Below are positions 39,848 through 50,986 of a stretch of 64,000 nt of DNA, piece after piece. The notes under the pieces are model-generated. The model was not told where the DNA came from. It ran no database searches and was given only the letters and a program-made list of their open reading frames with translations. The DNA comes from Mansonella perstans (lineage: Eukaryota > Nematoda > Chromadorea > Rhabditida > Onchocercidae), in contig JBAMDO010000187.1 in the NCBI GenBank assembly GCA_037074765.1, positions 50,076-114,075 on the forward strand, written 5' to 3'. Position numbers and translations under genes: made by a program. Position 1 is the stretch's first letter. Each line of letters starts with the position of its first letter.

Positions 39848-39973
39848 ATGAAATTTGTGGACGAAGGTTGGACAGACACCACTGAATTACTTCGGTTAGG
39901 AATTGTTAAGGGATATATTTATAAATGCCCATCCAAATGGGAGTGTAACCAGTATATACCAGTTACACCTGTG
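39848..39973 (+). repeat. Copy of dispersed module C, interrupted by an LTR
   Basis: This stretch resembles 43081-43445 (GAATTTGTGGACGAA...CACTGAATTACTTC, then ATTTATAAATGC...AAATGGGA). It resumes after the LTR at 40820 with CACGTC-TTTTGTAATAAT. A frame of about 40 codons (FVDEGWTDTTELL) is open in this copy, but the other copies have stops, so I do not call it a gene. Confidence 0.6.
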
Positions 39974-40819
39974 TGTCGTGAAGAATTCTTGCGAGAGGTC
40001 GACGTCTTCCAATATTGTTCCAGCGGGTTTGTCCGGGAGCGTTGTATTGAGTTGAGTTGATCGTGTTGTGGAAAACCTCGTGGTAGGATAATAAAACTTT
40101 TATTAAAGCGTGCCACAAAGTGAGGAATGTACAACGTACCAAAAGATACAGTTTGTGGATCGAGTGTCTATTTATAGTCATAGAAGAAGCGGGATTAAAG
40201 CTTAACACAAAGATCCTAACGTTAAAATGATAAAGAGGAGATTAATAATGGTTGAGAATAGATGATTTACCAAAGTACTTGTATGAATAAACAAAGATGT
40301 TATTGGTGGAAAGATTGACGTTCACATTGGGTGAAGAGAGGGAATTAATTGTTTAAGACATTGGGTCTTTGAATGGTAATATAACGCCGTAGACGATGCT
40401 TTGTTAGCTTACTGTAGGAGAGAAGATTGAAAGTACAATACAAAATCTTTGTTGTAGACAGATATCTTAAGCTATTGCTAGAAAGTTATTTGGGGTTATT
40501 TTAATATTGAGTTCTGTTTTTGTTTTGTTAATGGTTGCTTTTTCTGTTAGCTATCGTTCAATTTTGGATAATGTTTTATATTTTGTTATTATAATTTTTG
40601 TTATATCTTTTTTTTGGTTAACTTGGGCTGGTCATTATCCTACGGATTATCCTTTTGATTTGTTTAATATTATTTTATAAAGGGTGTGAATTTACATATC
40701 AACAAAGAACATGAAAGTAAATCAAAAATGTAACTTTAGTTAAATACTTTACAATGTTATTAACATTTATTTACAATTTAATTTATTCAGTTATTGGAAG
40801 TTTCGCGAAATTCGTGACA
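39974..40819. mobile_element. LTR-like element, copy A, carrying a 195-bp foreign insert
   Basis: The element starts TGTCGTGAAGAATTC and ends GAAATTCGTGACA, so it has TG...CA ends with matching inverted termini. It is collinear with copy B (54610-55240) throughout, except for a 195-bp insert at 40481-40675. The flanks are CTGTG and CAGTG, a 5-bp target duplication with one mismatch. No internal coding region is attached, so this is probably a solo LTR. Element class is not certain, though the decayed Pao pol in the same window makes BEL/Pao a reasonable guess. It lies inside a copy of module C. Confidence 0.75.
40481..40675 (+). other. NUMT: mitochondrial cytochrome b C-terminal fragment inserted in an LTR
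   Basis: This segment is absent from the sister LTR, where TTGCTA runs straight into TATAAAGG. It is very T-rich with G well above C on this strand, the skew of nematode mitochondrial coding strands and unlike its surroundings. Frame 40483-40677 is open for 65 codons and strongly hydrophobic, with two likely membrane helices. The second leads into LTWAGHYPTDYPF, which resembles the LTW-G--PV-YP- segment near the end of cytochrome b. No target duplication is seen, as expected for end-joining capture of organelle DNA. The cytochrome b assignment is from motif memory; another mitochondrial gene is possible. Confidence 0.65.
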
Positions 40820-42053
40820 CAGTGTGTACCAATCAAAAAATAGATGATCCACGTCTTTTTGTAATAATATAATAACAAAAAAGTAATATAGTGTAAAAAA
40901 TAATAAATAATATAGTGTAATAATATAATAACACAAAGGATCGCACTGAATTTAAGCAAAAATCATGTCTGATTTAAACAAGAAATATTCCGCAGAATTC
41001 AGCAAAGATTGACAAATTTACAAAAATTAGCAAAGATTTGACAAAATTAAATTTGCATAAAAAGTTCCAAAGTTTATTCTCTAATTCTCTAATATATTCA
41101 TTTAACACTTTATTATAGAATTAAGAACGCTACAAATGTGAGAACACGTTGAATAAAATAAGCAATTAAAGACTGATTAAGATTGAAAATCAATGAGAAC
41201 TTATAAACACGGGAGGCCGTTCAATGCGACATATAACAGAAATTTCTGTTTCATGAAATCTGAAATGACATAAGGCTGAAATACAGTGTCATTTTTGACC
41301 TTGTTGAACTTTTATATTTTCTTTTAATTAACTTCTTATTAAATTACTGGTGCTTTATTATTAAAAACTATTTCTGTTATCATTGTCATCACTCACTTTA
41401 TATTTTAAGCGCATTAGCCCATTCTTCGTTTATTTTTAATTTATTATTTTGGATTTTCAAATTGTCCGGCCGAGAAAGACTCTTCTTGCATATCTTACAA
41501 GGGTGAGGCCTCTCGCCGATGTGAATTTTCTCATAGATTTTCAAACTGCTTAAAAGAGAAAAACTTTGCACGTATAACAAGAGTGATATAAACTTTTATC
41601 CATAGAATTCGTTTTTATTTTTTTAAAGCTATACTTTCTAAACGAAAAATGAGAGCCAAAAATCAAAGTCTCTCTATAATCTGGATATATATAAATGAAA
41701 AAAATCCTACACAGTCATTTTTTGCCATCAAACACGCCTCAGACGTTCGGTACTTTACGTACTCTACCATCACGTCGATCAGAAGATAAATCATTTCCTG
41801 ACTTTTCTCTACCTTTATTGTTTTATTTTATAAGTACAAATAATCTGAATCGCCGACAAGCAACACGGATTATAGCTTTACAGACAATCAAAACGGGTAA
41901 TAAGTGTGCAGTAAACATGAGGGAAGAATTTTTATTCACTAAAATATGAAAAACATGAAGAAATCCACGAATCCATCCCTTCAGTAAGGAAAAAATAAAA
42001 ATTCAATGTTTAACAATATAAAAATCATACATAAACATAAAAAAATGTAACAC
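40820..42053. other. Repeat-rich spacer with a zinc-finger remnant
   Basis: It begins with the rest of a module C copy. At 41398-41580 it contains a broken C2H2 finger on the minus strand: HIGERPHPCKICKKSLSRPDNLKIQ-like, with the final histidines lost. Nothing else is recognised. Confidence 0.5.
41398..41580 (-). pseudogene. Degenerate C2H2 zinc-finger fragment
   Basis: The minus-strand frame contains a TGEKP-type linker relic (HIGERPHPC) and CKICKK followed by DNLKIQNNK. The cysteine pair is present but the histidine pair is replaced. It is about 470 bp downstream of the finger array at 42054-42407 and is probably a decayed continuation of it. Confidence 0.6.
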
Positions 42054-42760
42054 TCAAATAATACGCGTATGTGTTCTCTCATGGACTTTCAAATTGCTTG
42101 AGTGAGAAAAACTTTTGTTGCATGTCTGACAAAGGTAAGGCCTCTCGCCGGTATGAATTCTCTCATGGCGTTTCCAAGTGCTTGGATCAGAAAAACTTTC
42201 GTTGCATATCCTACAAAGGTGAGGCCTCTCGCCGGTATGAATTCTGTTGTGGATTTTCAAAGCACCTAACTGAGAAAAACTTTTGTTGCATATCTCACAA
42301 GTGTAAAGCCTCTCGCCGGTGTGAATTCTCTCATGGATTTTCAAATTGTCTGGATGAGAAAAACATTTGTTACATGTTTTACAATAAGTTTTCTTGTGTT
42401 GGTTCATATCTGTTACTTTCTTCTGGCGTGCCTTACACGGATTTTCCTCCTACCTTTTTGTTCAACATTCTGTTTTCGGCTTGTTGAATTCATTTCGTTC
42501 ATTCCCATCGCTCTTACATTTATCTCTTCCGGTGATAAGATCCTTACTGCTGGTTCGAGCCTTTCTATTTTATTTATTTCTTCCATCTCCCGCTTCTTCC
42601 ACAGCTTTTCAACTATCTCATCGATTGATATGTTCCGTAATTTTCCATTCGATAAAATTGACGACTTTCTTTTTTCCGGTTGCGCTTCCTCAAATGATAG
42701 AAATTATCAATCTCACATTCCGTCGAAATTATGAAATGTTCAGAAAATTGTAGTGCTATG
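42054..42760 (-). pseudogene. C2H2 zinc-finger gene, left copy, frameshifted
   Basis: The 117-codon frame at 42054-42407 (minus) encodes four C2H2 fingers with HTGER linkers: CKTCNKCFSHPDNLKIHERIH, then three more ending KVHERTH. Upstream in a different frame (about 42418-42690) is a conserved lead: LRNISIDEIVEKLWKKREM, then EINKIERLEP. Comparison with the right copy (57230-57640) shows that the two frames were joined originally. This copy lacks one G in a GGAGGG run, which shifts the frame before the fingers, and it has an in-frame 18-nt loss at the start of finger 1. A short protein starting at MNQHKK could still be made. Such proteins normally bind DNA as transcription factors. No other finger genes are seen in the window apart from its inverted sister. 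Confidence 0.7.
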
Positions 42761-43080
42761 TTGTATTATTTTATCATTAAATAAATTTACGATATTTTGA
42801 ATATTGCCAAGTTGTAGGAAGAAGAAGAAGAAACAGATGAAATTCATATCGATAAAGGTAATTCCTCTATGAATTCTGAAAAATGGAGAATTTTCTTCCG
42901 CTAAAATTATAACGCTTGTACACGCTAATCGAACTGATCGCAAGGCGAAATTTGCACAAATTGCATAGGCAAAGGATTTGATAGAAAAATAATTTTATTA
43001 GAAAAAAGAGTGCTTCTTTGGATATTCACAATGAAATTCCAACATTTCCTACAGAAATGAATGAAATAGAACTTAGTGAA

Positions 43081-43470
43081 TGAATTTGTGGACGAAAATT
43101 TGACAAACACCACTGAATTACTTCTGTTAGGAAGAGATGTATTTATAAATGCACATCAAATGGGATGATCTCGTCCACGTGTAACAAGGTAATAATTCGG
43201 AATCAATTTTTAATCTTTCATGCTGAATCGTTGAATTTCAGTTGCTGTATTGCATTGTTATCTGTATCAATCAACTGTTATCAATACATCAATGCTGTCA
43301 ATGCACAATGCGTTTTCCCCCAAAAGAATTCATGCAAAGCAATCGCAACATTTTTAATAGTTCATGCAAAGTAGTAAAGGAATTGTTAAGGAATGCATTT
43401 ATAAATGCACAACCAAATGGGAATGTACACACTATGTATTGTTAATTCACGTCCTTTTGTAATAATGTAA
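43081..43470 (+). repeat. Module C, left-arm copy
   Basis: The module carries GAATTTGTGGACGAA at one end and two internal copies of an ATTTATAAATGCACA...AAATGGGA block about 240 bp apart (near 43140 and 43395). It ends GTTAATTCACGTCC. An inverted copy lies at 56524-56880 and a diverged copy at 39848-40860. Its nature is unknown; it has no long conserved reading frame. Confidence 0.65.
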
Positions 43471-43499
43471 TAAATATCAATTTTTAATTTTTTATACTG

Positions 43500-44287
43500 A
43501 ATAATTAATTGGTATTGTCGACTAATCCAAAACCATACTCGTGATTTCGTGAAGCATGTCTGAATATGCAATTATAATATCAATTTTTAAAATTGTTGAA
43601 ATGACAGTGTCAAATTTAAGATTTTCGAAGTGTTAGAAAGTCAAGGTAAATTTTTTTTATGAAGTTGAACGACGGAGTTAAATTTCAGACTTTTTAAAAC
43701 TACTGAAATGACGAAAATCAAATTTAAGAAGTACTATTTCATAAAATTTTCCTTAGGGAAGTAACGATGCAAAGCGTCAATCGACTATTTACCACTACTT
43801 TTCCAAAATATAAATTGAACAGCTGTTAAAAGTAAGAACGATACATAATGCACAGTGCGCAAACATAACTAAAGAAATTGGGAAATATTTTAGTAGCTGA
43901 AAAAAGAACTATGAAATAATTTGATAATTGCGCTATCGAATAGTCTGAAACTTAGCTCACTCAAAAATTGCCACCTATCAGACTGAAAAAAATTTTTCAT
44001 TAGACACTTATGGGAGTGAAATGCATTATTAAATTAAATTTTCATTTATTATTAAATTAAATTTTTTTTAAACTATTAAATTAAATTTTCGAAAAGCTAT
44101 TTGTTAAGAGATTTAGATGAATAAATTCAGAAAAAATGATGTTATATTTTAGCATTTTTAATATGTTTTCGATGAAAAAACAAAGTGCGATAAAAATTTT
44201 ATATTATTTCATCAAATACAAAAATCGAAAAAAAAAATGAAGTTGACTTTAAACTTAAGCGTAAACGACACAGCAATCAATCACTGA
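43500..44287. pseudogene. Class-t receptor gene fragments (F1), mixed orientation
   Basis: 43500-44030 (minus) matches the TM3-TM4 part of the intact receptor gene, including the start of the exon beginning ACATGCTTCACGAAATC and a degraded LCIVLT-N-type exon around 43790-43860. 44095-44287 (plus) is instead a copy of the region upstream of the TM1 exon, including AAACGACACAGCAATCA, in the opposite orientation. Large parts of the coding sequence are missing, so this cannot encode a receptor. Confidence 0.7.
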
Positions 44288-44290
44288 AAG

Positions 44291-45204
44291 ATGAAATTTA
44301 TAAAACTATTTAGAAAATGTTATGTTTTGAGAAAAAAATTTGCTTTTGAAGGATTTTTTCATTGTTGAAAATTTCAATTCTATTTTTCGAATTCAACAAT
44401 TTGACCATTCCAAAGACTAGCTCAAATTTAAAATTCATTAAAGAATTGATGACATTGTTTGCATGATTTATGATACGACGACTAATTAACACTTGCTTGT
44501 ATCACAGAATTAATTGATTGAACTCTCCCCAATAAAAATAACAATGGCCTGATAACAATACACATGCACACATACATTCATACGCACGCATACAAAAATA
44601 CAAATATACTTACACACGCAACACTTATATGAAATTCCTAATCCATCCCTTTTATAGTGATTTTTCCCGATTTTTTGATGATTTTTCCAGAAATCATTGT
44701 TATCATCAATCATATCATTATCATTAACTGAGGGCTATTACGCTATGTCCATTGATTTGAGCCGCAAAAAAAAATTGACAATTACAATCAGTACAATTAC
44801 AATCAATAAACCACATAAAAGGGTTGTATGAAATTAAAATTTATTAAATTTTCTTATTTCATTATTCTTTCATAACTTTTAACTGAATTCAATTACTGTA
44901 ATATTCCTACCAATTTATTCACTCAGTGCTTCTTTGTATTTCTTTTGTAATACAAGTTTTGGGTTGTATGGAATTAAAATTTATTAAACTATGAAAAATC
45001 TTACACAGCCAAAAAATTAAAATAGAGGAAAAGTTATACAATTTTTTTCAATATTAATACTGTTTGAAAGTTTCTGGAATTAAAGAAAGTGCACTATAAT
45101 ATTGTTTTTTGCACTGCTATCTACAAGTCAAACTTTAGCTCTTTAGTCTCATCCAAAAGTTCAGTACATTCTCTCAAATCTAAATATTCCTCAACAAAAA
45201 CATA
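44291..45204. other. AT-rich spacer
   Basis: This spacer lies downstream of the receptor gene. It has simple A/T runs and a short CATACA-type run near 44565-44620. No gene is seen. Confidence 0.5.
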
Positions 45205-48056
45205 TTATTTGCCAGAATTTCTATTTTGACATTTACAAATTTTCGACAAAAATTTTATAACTTTGCATATCCATTTCACATCAGCAACAATTCGTCGTAC
45301 TTTTGCGTTCGTTCCAATATAAATAAATGCTTTGCCACCTAAAAAAGCAAATTTATGTATCTTTCCCATAATACTTATTGCTGCTAATGCAACGCATGCG
45401 GTACGTTTTGCGTGTTAGCTATATCGATTAGCACATTTATTTTGCTTCTTAATTAAATTGATGATTAGCACAGTAATGCTAATATGTAATAGAATTAAAG
45501 TGATAAGTTTCCTTAAAAAACGTAAATTTCGAGAAAAATGAAAACCTTGCGTAATCATCCATGAAATATGAATAAATGGTAAAACAGTTTGCGGCAAAGG
45601 GATGAATGCAATGATAATGTATAAAGTACTGCAAGCAGCCAAGAAGAAACAAATAATAACCGATTGTATTAATACCTGGAAGTTTCAGTTTAAATAATTC
45701 AACTAAATATTGAAAATTATGCAATAATTATCAAACTGAAAGTGACTGTGAGGGATTAAATGACTTTTTTGTCACAATAATGAGATTCGCAGAAAAGACT
45801 CGGTTCTCCTAACTTCATGCAAGTAGATGCAAATAGTCCTCAGTTAGCTTTTGCTAATCTTTTATTCTTCATAAACTGAAACATCAAATTTATAAATTTT
45901 TGTAAAAATTCTCTGTCATATATTAACCAATACCACTGCTTCCAATTACAGATAATCCATCCATCCATATCCACTTATTTATGCGTCTTAGTTGAAATAA
46001 TACAAATTTGCGCAAAACTTAAATAATATATTATTTGATGATTTTGTCCGTCCTTTTTTTTTTAATTTGTGAATAAAATTTAAAGTTTGAAATAATTGAC
46101 ATACAGTAAGCTGTGATTTCGCCTGATTAAATACTTGACATATAGTAGGTTGTGGTTTTTTCTGATTCAATCTGCGAGGAATTCTGAGCCGTCGTCGATG
46201 CAAAATTAGTGCTATGAATACATATTGTCCTAGAATGACGACAACAACGCAAACATTATTAAATATATGCGCTATATTTTTTATCTGAAAAATATTATCA
46301 AGTCGACAGACAGATATTTTCAGCAATATTTCATCATTTAATTATCACAAATAATGATAACAATAGAAAGTGTTTTCATTTTTCAAATTTTTGGTAAGAA
46401 ATTATCATACCACGATTTACTTTATGTCTTGACGAATTAAGTCACAATTATAAATCCAGTAATAATCAATGATAATAAATAATGATAACAATAATAATAA
46501 TAAAAGAATGGTGCTAACTTAAAACGGAAATGATGAAAAATAGATTTAGAAAATGTTGTCAAATTTACATTTATTCGTTTTGAAATTTTAAAATTTAACT
46601 TTAATAAAACAAAAATTAAATGAAAAAAGTACTGGTGATTTCGAAGTCAATTTAGGAAAGGAAACACCTAGATAGCTATGATAATATCCTGGTGGGCACA
46701 TTAAGCACATAATGAGAGCGTATAAAAATGCTAAACAAATCCAAAGCCATAGTCGTGATTTCGTGAAGCATGTCTGAATATGCAAGGATTATATTATTTT
46801 TTAATTATTTTTCAAACTTGAAATGATAGTGTCAAATTAAGTTTTTGTAAATTAATAGAATGACGGAGTTAAATTGCAGATTTTTTAAAACTATTGAAAT
46901 GAAAAAAATCAAATTTAAGAAGCACTATTTTATAAAATTTTCATTAAGAATATAACGATGCAAAGCTTCAATCGACTACTTACTACTGTTCTTCCAAAAT
47001 ATAAATTGGAGCATCTGTTGAAATTAAGAATGATACATAATGCACAGTGTGCAAACCAAAACACTAAAAAAAAAGTTTAGAAAATATCTTAGTAACTGAA
47101 AAAAGCACTATCAAATTTAATAATCAGCTTGTACTATCGAACAATCTGGAACTTACCTAAAAAATGCTACTTTTCAAATTTAAACTAATTTTTCATTAAG
47201 TATTTGGGGGAGTGAAATGCTTGAAATGCATAGCAATGTATATATAAATGCATTTTTTCCGATCTCTCAATCTCTTGTCACATTGAAATTTAATTTAAAA
47301 TTTGCAAAGCGAAAAATTTTTTCATCACTTACCTAAAGAAATAAAATTAGAAAATGCCGAAAAAGTTGGTGCAGTGCAAAATGAAATTCCTATGATGGAA
47401 TAGAGCCCAGCAATTGTTAAATCATTATTTGTAGTCATTATATCGACGATACCAATTACAAGCATTATTTTGAAGCATGAATGAATATAACAATCGTGTT
47501 GCAAAAATGTTATAATACACGGTAAATAAGCAATCTGAAATTATCAATAATGACTGCTTACAATCGTTGCTTAATCAAAATATCTGATTCACGAGTTTTT
47601 GTTTTTTTTTTTTTTTTTTTTTTTTTCATGTGATATGCCTATTAACCAATTGCATTTATTATATGCGTTACGAAAAAATTCAAATATAAAATTAATAGTT
47701 TATTAAATATATTGCATTCCATTTACACCTGCTGATAAGAGTAAGACTATAAATCAACAGATTTTTTGCTGAATCAGTTGCAAAATCTTATGAACTGTCA
47801 ACCGACAAAAGATTTCTCGAAACATTTATTTAAAATGTTTAGTTGCACTTCATACATTATGTATTTATTGGATATTTATTCCCCTTATAAAAATAAAAAT
47901 GTTGAATTTGAACTGTCGAATTTTCAATTATAGTTTAAGAAAACCTGAAAAATGAGACTGAGTGTGAGATAAGTGATACCAATCGCCACATTTGGTTTAC
48001 CCACTGTTCCGTTCGGCATTTCACATATCATTTGATTGATTACTGTGTCGTTTAGA
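45205..48056 (-). CDS. Class-t serpentine receptor (Srt-like chemosensory GPCR), apparently intact
   Basis: Seven minus-strand exons have matching phases: 47945-48056, 47333-47534, 46987-47063, 46633-46773, 46135-46284, 45546-45675, 45205-45338. They give about 314 residues from the first confident exon. Srt-family landmarks in order: GKPNVAIGITYLTLSLIFQ into IAYLPC (TM1); CFKIMLVIGIVDIM (TM2); GISFCTAPTFSAF (TM3 start); ALCIILNFNRC (the conserved L-NRC); SRLWLWICLAFLYALIM (TM4); IFNNVCVVVVILG (TM5); VLIQSVIICFFLAA (TM6); and PFIHISWMITQGGKAFIYIGTNAKVRR (TM7 and tail, split across an intron). Srt receptors are nematode-specific candidate chemoreceptors of ciliated sensory neurons. The first Met is uncertain: an ATG inside the first exon (MICEMPNG) or an unseen upstream exon are both possible. 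Broken relatives surround it on both sides. Confidence 0.85.
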
Positions 48057-49637
48057 CTAAAGTTTAAAATCAAATTCAAGAAATAATAACTTATTGATCT
48101 TTTTATTTGATGAAATGACATAAAATTTCTAAAACATTTCAAAAAAAAAATGCTGAAGTACAACATTATTTATTTGCATTTATTCATCTAAATCTCTTAA
48201 CAAATAGTGTTCCAAAAATATAATAATTTATGATTTAATCTGAAGCTGTTTCAAAAATATATTAATTGATAAACTCACTCGTTCCAAGTCATTTTATTTT
48301 AGCACTCTGTTTTACACAACTGAAATTTGACCACTGATAGCAGCGCAGCAATTGAAATATATATTTGAATTTTAATTTTTTTAAAATACTGCTTTAACAA
48401 ATTATTTTTTTTAAGCTGTGAAAAAATAAAAGGAGCTAATAATCACATTTCATAGCAGAAATCTTCATTATCATCTAATTGAAGACGTTTTTCGATATTT
48501 TATACAATATTTTTGTACAATATTTTTTCTATACAATATTTTTTGAAAATTTCTTAATTTTTATTGCTTTTAATAAACACCAAAGTAAAAGTTACTATCA
48601 GTATTATTCATCAAAATATAATGTCAATAAAAAGAAAAAGTTTGTGCTGCTAATGATGAATTGCTAATAAAGAAGAAAAAATCTGAAGGAAAAGATATAA
48701 TTTAATGAGTGTAATGAGGTGAAAAAGTAATTTAATGTTGAGTAGACGCAATACTCTTCTGACTCTTTTCCACTTTCTCCAAAACTAATAATATCCAGGT
48801 GATTTATATGAACAAAAAAAAATTATTATTATGGTATTATTTATCAAAATATCAAAGGCAATGAAAAGACAAAAAATTTAATAGCCGATGATGGATTGCT
48901 ATTTTAAAAAATCAAGTTTTATTTCTTTTAAATGTTTAAGGTTAAACAAGTAAAAATAATTATTAGTTGTATACCTGCCTAAAAGTATTGTGAGACATTA
49001 TTGCATATATCTGCAAGAAATATTATAAAGAATTATTGCATACATTTGTCCAAGCGATTTTCTCATTTGCAATTTTCTATGGAAATTATTAAATTTTCAT
49101 GAAATAACAATCATGAAAGAAGTGCAAATATTACAAGATAATTATTATCTAATACAATATTTTAATATATTAGCTTTTTTATTCCAAACAAATTTCTTAC
49201 TTTAGAACTTGGTTCCAAGCGTCCAAAAAATAATGTATTTAGATAAAATGATTGATTTTTTAGAAATAAATTAATGATCAATTCTTTATTACAAACGAGT
49301 AGAAATAACAGTGCAGTTAAAATCCCGTCAGTATATGTCTTCTATTTATCTCGAGAAATTTTTGCCTTAGATATCATTACTATTAACTATCAGATATCAT
49401 CATTATTTCATATATCATTTTAAATCGTTTTAGGATCATTGTTATTTCATATAATATTGTAATATTATGCGACGAATTAATTCTCATTAATTAGATATTT
49501 AATTACATTTTTTTCTCCATCTTCCTTACACAGCACATTTTATGCGTCAATAAAATTTTAAATTTATTTCCAACAATTTAGCACGTCCTATCATTATTTT
49601 TGTAAGCAATAAAAAATATTGAAATTAAAATTTTTCA
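47427..49637 (-). repeat. Srt 5' segment, copy T1
   Basis: About 2.2 kb running from within the TM2-TM3 exon of the intact receptor gene, through its TM1 exon, to 1.5 kb of upstream sequence. It is nearly identical to 50987-53100, apart from small indels such as 60 bp extra near 48215-48275. Confidence 0.85.
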
Positions 49638-50986
49638 TGATAACAATTATCACAAATTTGTGTTTCAAATAAGGTATTTGATAATAATTGTGATATAATA
49701 TTTGCAGTTATTTCACGCATATTTAGTAGTTTGAGTAGAAAGTTATAAATGAGGAAATTTCTTGGACAAATGTATGCAAGAATTCTTCATAATGCTTTAT
49801 ACAGATATATGCAATAATGTCTCACAATACTTTTAGACAGATATACAACTAACAATTTTTTTTTCTTATTTAAATATAAACATTTAAAAAAAAATAATTT
49901 TCTCCTTGTCAAAATAAAGCTTAATTTTTATTAAAATAAACTTATTAAATTACACTTTTTCTCACCCTCTTCTTTAGTGTCAGGTTCATCACCAATATCA
50001 TAAATTTTTCTCTATTCGTTGACATTGACCTTTTCGTGTACTTTTTTTCTCATTTTCATCGATATTTTGATAAATAATACTGATGGTATCTTTTACTTTA
50101 ATGTCTATTAAAAGCAATAAAAGTTATTTTTCAAAAAACGTTTACAATGTATAAAATATCGGAAAAAATTTTCAATGATAAATACTGACAATTTGGGTAT
50201 ACAAAGACGATAATTAGCTTTCTTTATTTTAAAATTTCTTCACAACTTACAGATATGATTTATTAGAGAAATATTTCAAAAAAAGGATTAAAATTCAAGA
50301 TAATACATTTAATTGTTTCGAACAGATTACCAATTGTTGCGTTGTGATCAGTGAACAAAATTTAATCAAAGTTGCATGAAATAGAAGTGTCGAAATAAAA
50401 TGATTTGAGACGAGTAAGTTTATTAATTAATAAATTTTGAAATAGTTTTAGATTAAATTACGAGAATTAAATTGTTAAAAAGATGTTTGTTAATAGATTT
50501 AGGTAAATAAATTCAAATAAATAATGTTCCATTTTAGCATTTTTAAATGTTTTAGATAAAAATACAAAATGCGATAGAAATTTTGTATTATTTCATGAAA
50601 TAAAAAAATCAAAAAAAAATTGTTGATTTTAAACTTTAGCGTAAACGACACAGCAATCAGTCAAATGATATGTGAATTGTTAATGGAACAGTACGTAAAC
50701 CAAATATAGCAATTGGGATCACTTATCTCACACTCAGTCTCATTTTTCAGGTTTTCTTAAACTTTAATTGAAAATTCGACATTTCAAATTCGATATTTTT
50801 ATTTTAATAAGAGGATGGACATGCATAATATGTAAAGTGCAATTAAATATTTTAATTAAGTGTTCTAATAATTTCTTTGTCGGTTGACAATCTATAAAAT
50901 TTTATGCCTGATTCAACAAAAAATTGTTGATTTATTATCTTTCTCTTATCAAGAGCTGTAAATGGGATCCAGTATACTTAATGAAT
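49638..50986 (+). pseudogene. Inverted, diverged Srt 5' segment (F2)
   Basis: The plus strand here repeats the T1/T2 unit in the opposite orientation with more divergence. For example, 50640-50752 carries AACGACACAGCAATCAG through CTCACACTCAGTCTCATTTTTCAG, equivalent to the TM1 exon. A one-base deletion before GTAAACC shifts the frame and brings a stop (TAG) soon after. It lies between two minus-strand copies, so the three can pair as a long hairpin. Confidence 0.75.

Larger units (their letters stand above)
42350..44290. repeat. Left arm of a large inverted repeat
   Basis: Read on the minus strand, 43463 down to 42350 matches 56524-57640 on the plus strand through module C and the zinc-finger lead. 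Likewise 43500-44030 matches 54300-54605. The arms are diverged, with point differences every 10-20 bases and several indels. The left arm is contiguous; the right arm is split by about 1.9 kb containing LTR copy B and another receptor fragment. Confidence 0.75.

Noticed and set aside
42071..42753. Three overlapping plus-strand frames of 119-138 codons
   Set aside because: They lie opposite the minus-strand zinc-finger sequence and are antisense shadows. The repetitive CISYKGEASRRYEF pattern is the reverse reading of finger linkers.
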